Origin: Sulfurovum sp.
GTDB taxonomy: Bacteria; Campylobacterota; Campylobacteria; Campylobacterales; Sulfurovaceae
Length of the DNA: 64,000 nucleotides
Reading direction: 5' to 3'
Assembly: GCA_023955225.1 (NCBI GenBank)
Contig: JAGSGJ010000005.1
Coordinates: 6,390 to 70,389 of the forward strand
Below the pieces are notes generated by a model. The model was not told the origin of the DNA. It was given only the letters and a program-made list of their open reading frames with translations, and ran no database searches. The first letter of the stretch is position 1. Each line of letters starts with the position of its first letter. The position numbers and the translations under genes are program-made. This document shows, one piece after another, positions 35,439-44,307 of the stretch.

Positions 35439-37184
35439 ATGAGCAAACTTGACCTTAGAGAAGCAAAACGTTTTTTACCTACAACCAGAGCAGAGATGGA
35501 TGCACTGGGATGGAAACAGTGTGATGTCATACTTGTTTCTGGAGATGCCTACATAGACTCTCCTTTCATTGGCGTTGCCACTGTTGGACGTATGCTTGAA
35601 AAACTGGGTTACAAGGTTGGTATCATCGGTCAGCCTGATGTGAAGAGTGATAAAGATATCAAACGTTTAGGTGAGCCTCGTTTATATTGGGGTGTGAGTG
35701 GTGGAAGCATCGACTCAATGGTCGCTAACTACACTGCAACCAAAAAGTTTAGAAACTCAGATGACTACACACCAGGTGGCAAAAATACCAAACGTCCTGA
35801 CAGAGCAGTACTAGTATATACGAACCTCATAAGACAGAATTTCAAAAACACTGTACCTGTAGTTCTTGGCGGTATAGAAGCTTCTCTTAGACGTGTGACA
35901 CACTATGACTACTGGACTAACAAGCTAAGAAAACCCATACTCTTTGACTCTAAAGCAGATATACTTATCTACGGTATGGGAGAACAAGCTATCCGTGATC
36001 TCACGCGTGCTCTGGACAAAGGATACGACTGGAAAGATGTACGTGGTATATGTTACATAAACAAAGAACCTGTAGAGAGTTACCACCAACTTCCTTCACA
36101 CCAGGAGTGTCTAGATGAAAAAGAAAAGTACATAGACCTCTTTGATCTTTTTTATGACAATAACGACCCCATCGCAGCAAAAGGACTTTCTCAGAAAGTA
36201 GATACACGCTACTCCATACAAAATCCTCCATGCGATTATCTGAATGAACCGGAAATGGATGAAGTCTCTGCTCTGCCTTTTACAAGAGAGCTTCACCCTT
36301 ACCATCGTCCCGAAGGTAAAGTAAAGTGCTTGGAGACCATCAAGTTTTCCATCATGACACACCAGGGATGCTGGGGAGAGTGTAACTTCTGTGCCATAGG
36401 GGTACACCAGGGGCGTACCATCCGTACACGTTCCGAACAGTCCATCGTTAAAGAAGCCAACCAGTTTAAAGAGTACAAAGACTTTAAAGGCATCATATCA
36501 GACCTTGGAGGTCCTACGGCAAACATGTATGGTTATGAGTGCAATAAAAAGCTCAAACTCGGTACCTGTGACCATCAACGATGTGTGGACTCCACACATC
36601 TGTGCAAATCAATGAAACCAGACCATACACGTGTTATAGGAATGATGAAACAGGTGCGTAACATAGACGGCATTAAAAAAGCATTTGTGGCTTCAGGTAT
36701 ACGTTATGACCTCATAACAGAAGACAAACGTAAGGGGTATTCTTACCTTAAAGAGCTGGTAGAACACCATATATCAGGTCAGATGAAAGTCGCACCGGAA
36801 CATACAGAACAACATGTACTTGACCTCATGGGGAAACCAGGAAAACAAACTCTGGTAGACTTTAAAAGGCTTTACGACAAACTGAACAAAGACATGGGAA
36901 AAAAACAGTTTCTTACCTACTACCTCATAGCAGCTCATCCGGGTTGTGAAGAGAAAGACATGCATGAACTTAAACGTTTTACTACCGATGAGCTCAAAAT
37001 GAACCCTGAGCAGGCACAGGTCTTTACACCAACTCCAGGTACCTACTCTGCTGTAATGTACTATACAGAGATGGATCCTGTGACACGTAAAAAGATATTT
37101 GTTGAAAAAGACACACATAAAAAAGAGAAACAAAAAGCCATTGTACAGGCAAAAATGAATCATAGCAGCGGATTTTCAAGTTAA
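35439..37184 (+). CDS. YgiQ family radical SAM protein
   Basis: Radical SAM enzyme of the UPF0313/YgiQ family (581 residues). N-terminal B12-like segment with VILVSGDAYIDSPFIGVA, then VVLGGIEASLRRVTHYDYW. The cluster-binding CX3CX2C is CWGECNFC (about residue 311), followed by AIGVHQGRTIRTRS. C-terminal KVAPEHTEQHVLDLMGKPG and AHPGCEEKDMHEL are family motifs. The reaction catalysed by the family is not established to my knowledge. A Cys-rich segment (CDHQRCVDSTHLCK) may bind another metal centre. Confidence 0.92.
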   Translation: MSKLDLREAKRFLPTTRAEMDALGWKQCDVILVSGDAYIDSPFIGVATVGRMLEKLGYKVGIIGQPDVKSDKDIKRLGEPRLYWGVSGGSIDSMVANYTATKKFRNSDDYTPGGKNTKRPDRAVLVYTNLIRQNFKNTVPVVLGGIEASLRRVTHYDYWTNKLRKPILFDSKADILIYGMGEQAIRDLTRALDKGYDWKDVRGICYINKEPVESYHQLPSHQECLDEKEKYIDLFDLFYDNNDPIAAKGLSQKVDTRYSIQNPPCDYLNEPEMDEVSALPFTRELHPYHRPEGKVKCLETIKFSIMTHQGCWGECNFCAIGVHQGRTIRTRSEQSIVKEANQFKEYKDFKGIISDLGGPTANMYGYECNKKLKLGTCDHQRCVDSTHLCKSMKPDHTRVIGMMKQVRNIDGIKKAFVASGIRYDLITEDKRKGYSYLKELVEHHISGQMKVAPEHTEQHVLDLMGKPGKQTLVDFKRLYDKLNKDMGKKQFLTYYLIAAHPGCEEKDMHELKRFTTDELKMNPEQAQVFTPTPGTYSAVMYYTEMDPVTRKKIFVEKDTHKKEKQKAIVQAKMNHSSGFSS

Positions 37185-37187
37185 TGC

Positions 37188-37203
37188 AAAAAAGGCCTTT
37201 TTT
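37188..37203 (+). terminator. Terminator after the YgiQ-family gene
   Basis: AAAAAAGGCCTTTTTT, a perfect 16-base palindrome ending in a T-run, four bases past the stop. It fits a short intrinsic terminator and could act in both directions. Confidence 0.6.
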
Positions 37204-37273
37204 ACAAGATAATTACTAATTATTTTTACCTAATACTTATTATCACTTAAGACAAATCGCTCTATAATAAAGG

Positions 37274-37288
37274 AGATAATAATTATAA
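37274..37288. promoter_or_regulatory. PerR/Fur-like box before cytochrome c peroxidase
   Basis: The reverse complement TTATAATTATTATCT agrees with 13 of 15 positions of the PerR-type box TTATAATnATTATAA. It lies between a TATAAT (37263-37268) and the start codon, where a repressor would block transcription. Peroxide control of a peroxidase makes biological sense; the match alone is weak in this A+T-rich DNA. Confidence 0.4.
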
Positions 37289-37298
37289 GGAATAATGA

Positions 37299-38336
37299 AT
37301 GAAAATATATAAATTATTGAGTGCATCTTTATTGGCATCTACTTTTTTATTGGCATCTGGTTCAACCTCTACAGTATCTTTAGCAGACAAAGCAAAACAA
37401 AACGGCCTTGTTGCTATACCACAAGATGAAACTGAACTTTCAAAGCTTACGGACCCTAATGGAACAGTAACACCTGAAAGAGTTGAGTTGGGTAAAAAAC
37501 TTTATTTTGAACCTAGACTTTCAAAAAGTGGTATCATTTCATGTAATACCTGTCATAATCTTGGACTTGGTGGAGTGGACGGCGTTCCAGCTGCCGTTGG
37601 TCATCAATGGACTGCAAACCCACATCATTTAAATTCACCTACTGTTTATAATGCAATGTTCTTTCAAGCGCAATTTTGGGATGGAAGAAGTCCACATCTT
37701 GAAGATCAGGCACAAGGTCCTATGCAAGCAGCTCCTGAAATGGCAGCGGCTCCATCACTTGTTGTGCAAAGAGTTAATTCTATCCCTGCATATGTAGAAG
37801 AGTTCAAAGGTGCCTACGGTAAAAATGTATCTATTGATTTTGAAACGATCACATCAACGATTGGTATTTTTGAAAGAACATTGGTTACACCATCAAGATA
37901 TGATGATTTCTTAAATGGAAAAGATGATGCACTTACTGCTGCGGAAAAAGAAGGTCTTAATACATTTATGGACAAAGGTTGTGCAAATTGTCATAACAGT
38001 GTAGCCCTTGGTGGTACGATGCAACCATTTGAAGTTGCAGGGAAATATAAATTTGCCAATGTAGGTGATTTCAAAGGTGATAAAAATGGTATGGTGAAAA
38101 CACCTACACTGAGAAATATCACGGAAACTGCACCTTACTATCATAATGGTGCTATTTGGAGTCTTGCAGAAGCGGTTAAAGAGATGGGAAGTATTCAACT
38201 TGGTATCGAAATTTCCGATAAAGAAGCAGAGCAGATCGTTACTTTCTTTGGCGCCCTCAAAGGTAGAAAACCAGCGATTAGTTATCCACAACTTCCAGAG
38301 AGTACACTTAAAACAGCTCAACCTGATTTTAACTAA
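37299..38336 (+). CDS. ccpA: Di-haem cytochrome c peroxidase
   Basis: Periplasmic enzyme reducing H2O2 to water with electrons from cytochrome c (345 residues). Seen: signal peptide (KLLSASLLASTFLLASG), haem motifs CNTCH (about residue 82) and CANCH (about 227), the linking region FWDGRSPHLEDQAQGPM with the peroxidatic-side conserved residues, and TPTLRNITETAPYYHNGAI with the distal Met/His region of the family. It is followed by a clear terminator and preceded by a PerR/Fur-like site. Confidence 0.94.
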   Translation: MKIYKLLSASLLASTFLLASGSTSTVSLADKAKQNGLVAIPQDETELSKLTDPNGTVTPERVELGKKLYFEPRLSKSGIISCNTCHNLGLGGVDGVPAAVGHQWTANPHHLNSPTVYNAMFFQAQFWDGRSPHLEDQAQGPMQAAPEMAAAPSLVVQRVNSIPAYVEEFKGAYGKNVSIDFETITSTIGIFERTLVTPSRYDDFLNGKDDALTAAEKEGLNTFMDKGCANCHNSVALGGTMQPFEVAGKYKFANVGDFKGDKNGMVKTPTLRNITETAPYYHNGAIWSLAEAVKEMGSIQLGIEISDKEAEQIVTFFGALKGRKPAISYPQLPESTLKTAQPDFN

Positions 38337-38342
38337 AACACA

Positions 38343-38364
38343 AAAGAGCCCTTTTGGGCTCTTT
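38343..38364 (+). terminator. Intrinsic terminator after cytochrome c peroxidase
   Basis: Stem AAAGAGCCC / GGGCTCTTT with a TTTT loop, followed by CTTCTT; classic G+C-rich hairpin ending in T-rich sequence, six bases past the stop. Confidence 0.85.
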
Positions 38365-38422
38365 CTTCTTAACTCAATACTTCTTCCAACACTTTTAATC
38401 GTACTTTTGCTATGATGCACCT

Positions 38423-39247
38423 ATGAAATTACCTATATATATTACCGACCTGGACCATACCTTTTTACGTACAGACCAGAGTGTCAGTGACTTTAGTACA
38501 CAAGTTTGGAATGCAAAGAGTAAAGATGCCATACTTTCTGTGGCCACAGCCAGAAGCTTTCAAAAAACACATGACTTTCTAGACAAACTGCATCTCAATG
38601 CGCCTATGATACTCCTAGATGGTACGATGATAGTCTCTCCTGACAAAAAACTTATAGACTTAAAAACCATTAACAAGGCATTAGGGGACGCTGTGGTCGA
38701 AGTAGGATTTGAGTTTGATATTGACCCTTTCATCATAGGGCTAAAAGACATGAAGCTCAATGAAACTTTTTTATACCCTCGTAAACTCAACGAACATCAA
38801 AAGTTTGTCCTAAAAGGCTACAAAAAAGACCCTCGTATGCAGTTCAATCCTCAAAACAAAACGATGGATATGAACCTAAAAATCGTTTATTTCGGAGACT
38901 TTGAGACTCTAAAACCACTAACAGAAAAACTAAAAAATACATTTGAAGATGCTATAGAGTGTAAACTCTCTCCGGAAAAATACTCAGATGGCTATTTCCT
39001 CACCATACTCCACCCAGAAGGAGACAAAGCCCATGCACTGCAAAAAGTCATGGACTACATGGAACATGAACCTTCTGATGTCACTGTATTTGGTGACTCT
39101 GTGAATGACATAGGTATGTTTAAACTTGCAGGAACTTCTGTGGCTGTTTCTAATGCTTTGGATGAAGTCAAAGCTGTAGCGGATGTGATACTTCCTCACT
39201 CTAATGATGAGGATGGGGTTGCGAAATATTTGAAGAATATACAATGA
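38423..39247 (+). CDS. HAD-IIB (Cof-type) phosphatase, possible sugar-phosphate phosphatase
   Basis: Haloacid-dehalogenase superfamily hydrolase of 274 residues. Motif I DLDHTFLRTD (nucleophile and acid Asp), motif II SVATAR, motif III Lys in HPEGDKAHAL, and motif IV FGDSVNDIGMF are all visible, with a C2-type cap between (about 80-190). Cof-type enzymes act on sugar phosphates or related small molecules. It sits head-to-tail next to, and convergent with, the MurNAc salvage operon, whose route needs a MurNAc-6-phosphate phosphatase. That link is an idea only. It overlaps a small membrane gene (ATGA). Confidence 0.8.
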   Translation: MKLPIYITDLDHTFLRTDQSVSDFSTQVWNAKSKDAILSVATARSFQKTHDFLDKLHLNAPMILLDGTMIVSPDKKLIDLKTINKALGDAVVEVGFEFDIDPFIIGLKDMKLNETFLYPRKLNEHQKFVLKGYKKDPRMQFNPQNKTMDMNLKIVYFGDFETLKPLTEKLKNTFEDAIECKLSPEKYSDGYFLTILHPEGDKAHALQKVMDYMEHEPSDVTVFGDSVNDIGMFKLAGTSVAVSNALDEVKAVADVILPHSNDEDGVAKYLKNIQ

Positions 39248-39516
39248 GATATTTTACATTTCAAAGAATTATTACTTTTCTTTTTGGAGTATTAGCATTA
39301 TTCATATGTTATTTTACAGTTCAAAGTGATAATCCTGTGATTCGTTATGGACTAACAACATTTATTTTTCTGTATGGTGTATATGTAATTATCGCTTCTG
39401 TTATTCCTGATAAAAAAGCAACACAAAAAATTTCAGATAATGTTCTTGGAGAATTGTTCTATAGAATTGTTTTTGAAATACCTTTTCGTGTTATTATTAA
39501 TTTATTTACTCACTAA
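39244..39516 (+). CDS. Small two-helix membrane protein
   Basis: Protein of 90 residues starting in an ATGA overlap with the HAD phosphatase, so probably coupled to it. Two hydrophobic segments (about 7-24, FQRIITFLFGVLALFICYF, and 33-51, YGLTTFIFLYGVYVIIAS) and an amphipathic C terminus. No family is recognised. Its stop lies one base from the convergent murU stop. Confidence 0.6.
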   Translation: MRYFTFQRIITFLFGVLALFICYFTVQSDNPVIRYGLTTFIFLYGVYVIIASVIPDKKATQKISDNVLGELFYRIVFEIPFRVIINLFTH

Positions 39517-39517
39517 A

Positions 39518-40186
39518 CTAATACCGATTCATCAACTGTGCATTTAAAAGTTCCAGTCTCTCTGGTGTTCCTATATCCAACCATTCACCTTCATACCGTT
39601 CACCTGTCACCTTTCCCTCTTTCATCGCTGCTCTAAGTAAAGGAGCTAAAGCAGATTTACCATAGGGAACCCCATCAAAGAGTTTTGGTGAATAGTAGCC
39701 TATGCCTGAAAAGGTATAGGCTTTTGCATCTACCACTTTGTTGTCTATGAGAGCGAAATCTCCATCAGGGTTATGCTCTGGGTTAGGAACGAGTACTAAA
39801 TGGGCTAGAATGCCGTCTGCTAGCTTTCTATGGTCTTGGAAATCATAGTCAGACCAGATGTCTCCGTTTACGACTAAAAATGGTTCATCACCCAGCAAAG
39901 GCAAGGCTTTGACTATGCCCCCTGCACTTTCCAATGCTCCCTCTTCTTGTTCGTCAGAGTAAGTGATGTTCACACCCCACTCTGAACCGTCACCAAGAGC
40001 TTCTTGTATTTGGTAGCCTAAGTGGGCTATGTTGATGACTATGTCAGTGAAGCCATCGTGTGCTAGGCGTTCTATATGCCAAAGAATAAGCGGTATGCCT
40101 CCTACTTTAAGTAAAGGTTTTGGTGTTGTGTCAGTCAGTGGCCTCATTCTTGTTCCCAATCCTGCGGCAAGTATCATACATTTCAT
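39518..40186 (-). CDS. murU: N-acetylmuramate alpha-1-phosphate uridylyltransferase
   Basis: Nucleotidyltransferase that makes UDP-MurNAc from MurNAc-1-phosphate and UTP, bypassing de novo synthesis (222 residues, the usual MurU size). Seen: LAAGLGTRMRPLTDTTPKPL signature, HIERLAHDGFTDIVIN, EGALESAGGIVKALPLLGDE and VVNGDIW with the metal Asp. Related to glucose-1-phosphate thymidylyltransferases, but the small size and the upstream amgK and anmK genes make MurU the best call. It is the last gene of the operon. Confidence 0.9.
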   Translation of the reverse strand: MKCMILAAGLGTRMRPLTDTTPKPLLKVGGIPLILWHIERLAHDGFTDIVINIAHLGYQIQEALGDGSEWGVNITYSDEQEEGALESAGGIVKALPLLGDEPFLVVNGDIWSDYDFQDHRKLADGILAHLVLVPNPEHNPDGDFALIDNKVVDAKAYTFSGIGYYSPKLFDGVPYGKSALAPLLRAAMKEGKVTGERYEGEWLDIGTPERLELLNAQLMNRY

Positions 40187-40245
40187 AGTACAGTATCCTT
40201 TTTAGTGTTATGAGTGCACTCAATACGTGTTAAGCAGTGAAGCAA

Positions 40246-41226
40246 TTAAAATATCCTCATCGTTGCAGGTGCATCTTTAAACTCGCCATACTGCGACTTC
40301 AATAGTGAGATCAATCCATCCAATTCTGGATACTTATAGCCCACCTCCAGGATATACTTCAATGTCATAGGAATATCTTTCAAGTACTCCTTTTTACCAT
40401 CTCTTATGGCAAGTCTGGCAAAAATCCCAAGTATCTTGATGTGACGCTGTAACCCTGTAAAATCAAACCAACGCATAAATGTTTCATCATCTACATTGAG
40501 ACCTTTTAAGTCTCTAAAAAGCAAGATGAGTCTTCGAAGTTCTCTTGCATCAAGTTTCACATATGCATCACGAAGCAATGAGACTAAGTCATATGTTAAA
40601 GCACCTTCTCTTGCATCTTGAAAGTCTATAACTACTATCTCGTCATTGCTGTCTACCATCAAGTTTCGTGCGTGGTAGTCTCGATGCACAAAAATACCTT
40701 GTGGCTGACTCAACACCTCTTTGGCTATCAAAGAAAGACTCTCCAAAAGTATACGTCCTTCGAGACATTCAAGCGTAGTACCCATATACTCCTTGAGGTA
40801 CCACTGTGACATGAGATTCATCTCTTCAAGTAAAAAACTCTTATCATAAGGTTCTAAGCCTTTAGAAGGAGTGCTTTGCATTTTAACCAAAGTTTCTATG
40901 GCTTTGTCATAGAAAGGTCTTGCATCGACACCTTCAACACACTTATCGAGCAAATGTGTTGAGCCTATGTCCTCTAAGAAGATGAAGCCCTTGTTCAGAT
41001 CATAGGACTTTATGGTTGGTATACGTACTTTTGCATCCATGAGCCTCGAGCCCACACCAATAAAGGTGGGTATACTCTCTTTACTCTGTGAAGCATCCAT
41101 AACGATACCCCCATCATTATTTTCAAGACGGTAATAGCTTCTAGAGCTTGCATCTCCATGTAGTGCGTGAAGGTCTGGCTCTTCCATACCTAACGACTCT
41201 AGCCATCCTTTTAACTCTTTATGCAT
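40246..41226 (-). CDS. amgK: N-acetylmuramate/N-acetylglucosamine 1-kinase
   Basis: Aminoglycoside-phosphotransferase-fold kinase phosphorylating the anomeric carbon of MurNAc (326 residues). Seen: HGDASSRSYYRLE near the N terminus, FLEDIGSTHLLD, catalytic loop FVHRDYHARNLMV and metal motif VIDFQDAREGALTYDLVSLL. These are the motifs of the AmgK group. It overlaps anmK by eight bases and precedes murU by 59, giving the same gene pair as in Pseudomonas plus anmK. Confidence 0.9.
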   Translation of the reverse strand: MHKELKGWLESLGMEEPDLHALHGDASSRSYYRLENNDGGIVMDASQSKESIPTFIGVGSRLMDAKVRIPTIKSYDLNKGFIFLEDIGSTHLLDKCVEGVDARPFYDKAIETLVKMQSTPSKGLEPYDKSFLLEEMNLMSQWYLKEYMGTTLECLEGRILLESLSLIAKEVLSQPQGIFVHRDYHARNLMVDSNDEIVVIDFQDAREGALTYDLVSLLRDAYVKLDARELRRLILLFRDLKGLNVDDETFMRWFDFTGLQRHIKILGIFARLAIRDGKKEYLKDIPMTLKYILEVGYKYPELDGLISLLKSQYGEFKDAPATMRIF

Positions 41227-42286
41227 ATATGCCTCCTAAAACTGCGTTGTCACTCGCTCCAGTGACATCTTTTAAATTTACTTTTTCTTTATGTACACGT
41301 TTGTATGCCAACCATGCAAAGGTCATAGCCTCTATCTGATCTGCATTCGTAGCTATAGCTACTTCTATGTTTGGCATCAGTGCTTTGATACGTTCAACAA
41401 GGAAGCTGTTCTTAGCACCCCCACCACAAAGCAATGTTACATCTGGATTAAATTTCAGAACTTCATTGCTTATGCTCAGAGCAGTCAGTTCTAGCAGTGT
41501 TCTTTGTACATCTTCAGGATTATGCGTATGTCCAGAAAGATATCCCTGTAGCCATATTTTATTGAATTTCTCTCTCCCTGTACTTTTAGGATAGGACTCT
41601 TGGAAAAAATCATCAGATAGCATACGATCTAAAAGGCTATAGTCTACAGTTCCTGTTCTAGCCCACTCTCCATCGTTATCATAAGTTTTTCCTTGATGTT
41701 CAGATATCCACATGTCTAGAAGTACATTTCCACAGCCTATATCATACCCTATGAGTTTTTCACCCAAAACGGTAATATTTGCCATACCACCAATATTTAC
41801 AATAGAGAGAGCTTCTTTAATATTACTAAATATAAACTCATGAAATGCAGGAGAAAAAGGTGCGCCCTGCCCACCCAATGCAATATCTTTACGTCTGAAG
41901 TCTGCTACAACTGCTATACCAGTTTTAGCTGCCAAGATATTCGGATCACCAAGCTGCATAGTAAATCCATCTTCAGGCTGATGCCATAAAGTTTGACCGT
42001 GTAAACCTATAGCTGTGATGCTTGAAGCATCTATGTTGTCACGTATAAGTAGCGCACCTACAGCCTGAGTAAACAAAAGACCTAAGCGATGATCTAACTG
42101 CCCTACTTGTGATAAAGTACTTTTACCCTCTATCATATTCAAAATGTCTGTTTTAAGTTCTAATGATATCGGATACTCTAAACTATCAACGAGCGTACAT
42201 GTACTCTTATCTATCTCACAAAGTACAACATCTACACCATCTAGTGATGTCCCTGACATAATGCCAATATATTTTTCTTTTTTCAT
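41219..42286 (-). CDS. anmK: Anhydro-N-acetylmuramic acid kinase
   Basis: Opens and phosphorylates 1,6-anhydro-MurNAc to MurNAc-6-phosphate (355 residues, close to the usual 370). Seen: N-terminal GIMSGTSLDGVDVVLCEID, GLHGQTLWHQP, MQLGDPNILAAKTGIAVVAD, FRRKDIALGGQGAPFSPAFH, and LLCGGGAKNSFLVERI. These identify AnmK firmly. Its product needs removal of the 6-phosphate before AmgK can act; no classical MupP lies in the operon. Confidence 0.95.
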   Translation of the reverse strand: MKKEKYIGIMSGTSLDGVDVVLCEIDKSTCTLVDSLEYPISLELKTDILNMIEGKSTLSQVGQLDHRLGLLFTQAVGALLIRDNIDASSITAIGLHGQTLWHQPEDGFTMQLGDPNILAAKTGIAVVADFRRKDIALGGQGAPFSPAFHEFIFSNIKEALSIVNIGGMANITVLGEKLIGYDIGCGNVLLDMWISEHQGKTYDNDGEWARTGTVDYSLLDRMLSDDFFQESYPKSTGREKFNKIWLQGYLSGHTHNPEDVQRTLLELTALSISNEVLKFNPDVTLLCGGGAKNSFLVERIKALMPNIEVAIATNADQIEAMTFAWLAYKRVHKEKVNLKDVTGASDNAVLGGIYA

Positions 42287-42294
42287 AATACCAG

Positions 42295-42507
42295 TTAATC
42301 TAAATAATTATGGTCTTTTAATTTTTTCTCACTACCATATTCTTTTATAGCCAATGCAATAAGTATGGTCGCAACAACAATGATGCCCAAAGTAATAGAG
42401 ACTTTTACATAGATTGTACTGTCAAGTACATCTGTCCACATCATCACCATCGTAAGAATTACCCAAACCACTAAAAGTACCGATGAAATTATAGATGCTA
42501 TTTTCAT
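42295..42507 (-). CDS. Small two-helix membrane protein in the MurNAc operon
   Basis: Protein of 70 residues with two transmembrane segments (about 4-23, IASIISSVLLVVWVILTMVM, and 34-55, VSITLGIIVVATILIALAIK). It overlaps the DUF4177-like gene upstream (ATGA) and lies eight bases before anmK, so it is co-translated with the salvage genes. No family is recognised; an accessory to the symporter is one possibility. Confidence 0.65.
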   Translation of the reverse strand: MKIASIISSVLLVVWVILTMVMMWTDVLDSTIYVKVSITLGIIVVATILIALAIKEYGSEKKLKDHNYLD

Positions 42508-42758
42508 TTTGTATCCCTTATCATTAAAATTACATATGCTTCTCTTTTAAAAAAGAGTAACATTCTTCGAATATCTTTCTCCATTGTCACAACACGCCAT
42601 CCATTTTGGGCATTCTTATTGAGAAAGTTACTTAACTTGACTGGATCAACCTTCGCTCCACCTAATAATAAAGAGCCTAACATACTCTCCTGATAGACTA
42701 TCGCTTTGTATTCGACATCACATTTTTCTTGCACGATTGTTCCTTTGAGTTTAGTCAT
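42504..42758 (-). CDS. DUF4177-like small protein in the MurNAc operon
   Basis: Protein of 84 residues, soluble by composition. The pattern YKAIVYQES ... LSNFLNKNAQNGWRVVTMEKD resembles the small DUF4177 family, whose function is unknown. It lies between the symporter (25 bases downstream of it) and the two-helix protein. The call rests on one visible motif (N-x-x-GW-x-V). Confidence 0.6.
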   Translation of the reverse strand: MTKLKGTIVQEKCDVEYKAIVYQESMLGSLLLGGAKVDPVKLSNFLNKNAQNGWRVVTMEKDIRRMLLFFKREAYVILMIRDTK

Positions 42759-42783
42759 TTATTATATCACAATGACAATAGTA

Positions 42784-44307
42784 TTAATATACTTTAGCTT
42801 TCCCACTCATCATCATCCCAAATGCTACTGCGGTCCCACAAAGTATCTGCCAAGCGAATCCAAGTTTAAAATCAAGTAATTCTCCAAGATTATCACCCAA
42901 CACATAAGGCTGAAGCAGTAAAACTGTCATAAACCCACCAAGAAGTGCCAACGGTACAGTGGTGGCTGAACCTCTGTTGGTAAATATAGCCGCTCCAAAG
43001 ACACCAAGTAGACCTGTATAAGCAAAAGCCATCACGCCAAGGGCAAAGCTTAGCAATGGCAGTTCTGTGTAACGTTGCCAGTAAAATGAGAGCATAGCCA
43101 TAAGTGAAAGTGCTACGGCGAAAAAGAGTACAGCATTACGCCCTGCTTTAACGAAATGCATCTCCTCTACATTAGATCTCTTTTGCTTCCAGGGTTTATA
43201 GAGGTCTTCTATGGCTACAGATGACATGGCACCCAGAACAGAGTTAGAACTAGACAAGGCAGCGGCTACAGCTCCTACGGTCACTAACCCTCTCATACCT
43301 TCAGGCATCTCATTTAAAATGTAGTACATAAAAATGGTTATCTTCTCACCTTCAAACTTTTGTACCACTTCTGTACTCAACCCTGATAGTTCAGGATGTT
43401 GGTAAAAGAGATAAAGCAGCAAACCGATCATTAAAAAGAGTATAGCTACGGGAATCGTCAAATAAATACTCAACATCAGTGAATTTTGAGCTTCTTTGGT
43501 ACTTTTGCATGTCAAAGCTCTTTGTGTCATGTCCTGGTCTAGTCCATAGGCAGCGATATTAAGCAGTAACCAGCCGCCGATCAATGCCCAGACAGAAAAA
43601 CCGCCAGACATTGACCAGTCAAGCAATTTAAGCTTGTTATCTGTCTGCAGTGTGGAAACTATAGTGGAGAAGTCAGTGTTGATTGTTACATAAAGGTAGA
43701 TGAGTACCGCGATCCCTGCTCCAATGTAGGTAATGGCTTGAATAATGTCAGAAAAGATAACAGACTTCACTCCGCCAAAGTACGCATATGCCAATGCACC
43801 AAGCATCAAAATAGTGATAGAGATAGCCACATGTGTTGGGGTGATATCTAAGAAGAGTATCATGGAAATGGCTAATGCTCCTATGTAGAGCCTTGCACCA
43901 GAGGCAAAGAGGCGACCTATGAGGAACATAATACCTGCTTGTTTTTTGGCTGACTCACCGTAACGCTTTTCAAGCAGTTCATATACTGTTACGGCTTTAA
44001 TAGCATAAAAACGAGGGATAAGTACTTTGGCTACAAAGATAACTGCCAAGAAAGCAGAAAAATAAAAACCTAGGAAAGTGAGATCCTTGCCATAAGAGTA
44101 TTCAGGTCCACCAAGAAAGGTAGCTGCAGACTGAGAGGTAGCCAGCACAGACATAGCCACGGCAAACATAGGGACACTGTTCCCACCTACAAAATAATCA
44201 CGTGTACTCTTTACCTTCACTTGACTTAAAAGTACCGATGTAACGGTTAATACTAAAAAATATGCAAAAAATATTCCCCAGTCAAGCGTACTAAATGCTG
44301 AGTTCAT
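42784..44307 (-). CDS. SSS-family sodium:solute symporter, candidate cell-wall sugar importer
   Basis: Integral membrane symporter of 507 residues with about 13-14 helices. Seen: STRDYFVGGNSVPMFAVAMS (SSS motif near residue 33), SVLATSQSAATFLGGPEYSY with the Na+-site segment, AYFGGVKSVIFSDIIQ, and YGLDQDMTQRALTCKSTKEA. It differs from PutP at 8913-10379 and is closer to sugar and sialic acid type SSS carriers. It starts on the stop of the amidase gene (overlap of one base) and lies upstream of anmK, amgK and murU, so import of MurNAc or anhydro-MurNAc is the likely job; this is inferred from context. Confidence 0.82.
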   Translation of the reverse strand: MNSAFSTLDWGIFFAYFLVLTVTSVLLSQVKVKSTRDYFVGGNSVPMFAVAMSVLATSQSAATFLGGPEYSYGKDLTFLGFYFSAFLAVIFVAKVLIPRFYAIKAVTVYELLEKRYGESAKKQAGIMFLIGRLFASGARLYIGALAISMILFLDITPTHVAISITILMLGALAYAYFGGVKSVIFSDIIQAITYIGAGIAVLIYLYVTINTDFSTIVSTLQTDNKLKLLDWSMSGGFSVWALIGGWLLLNIAAYGLDQDMTQRALTCKSTKEAQNSLMLSIYLTIPVAILFLMIGLLLYLFYQHPELSGLSTEVVQKFEGEKITIFMYYILNEMPEGMRGLVTVGAVAAALSSSNSVLGAMSSVAIEDLYKPWKQKRSNVEEMHFVKAGRNAVLFFAVALSLMAMLSFYWQRYTELPLLSFALGVMAFAYTGLLGVFGAAIFTNRGSATTVPLALLGGFMTVLLLQPYVLGDNLGELLDFKLGFAWQILCGTAVAFGMMMSGKAKVY

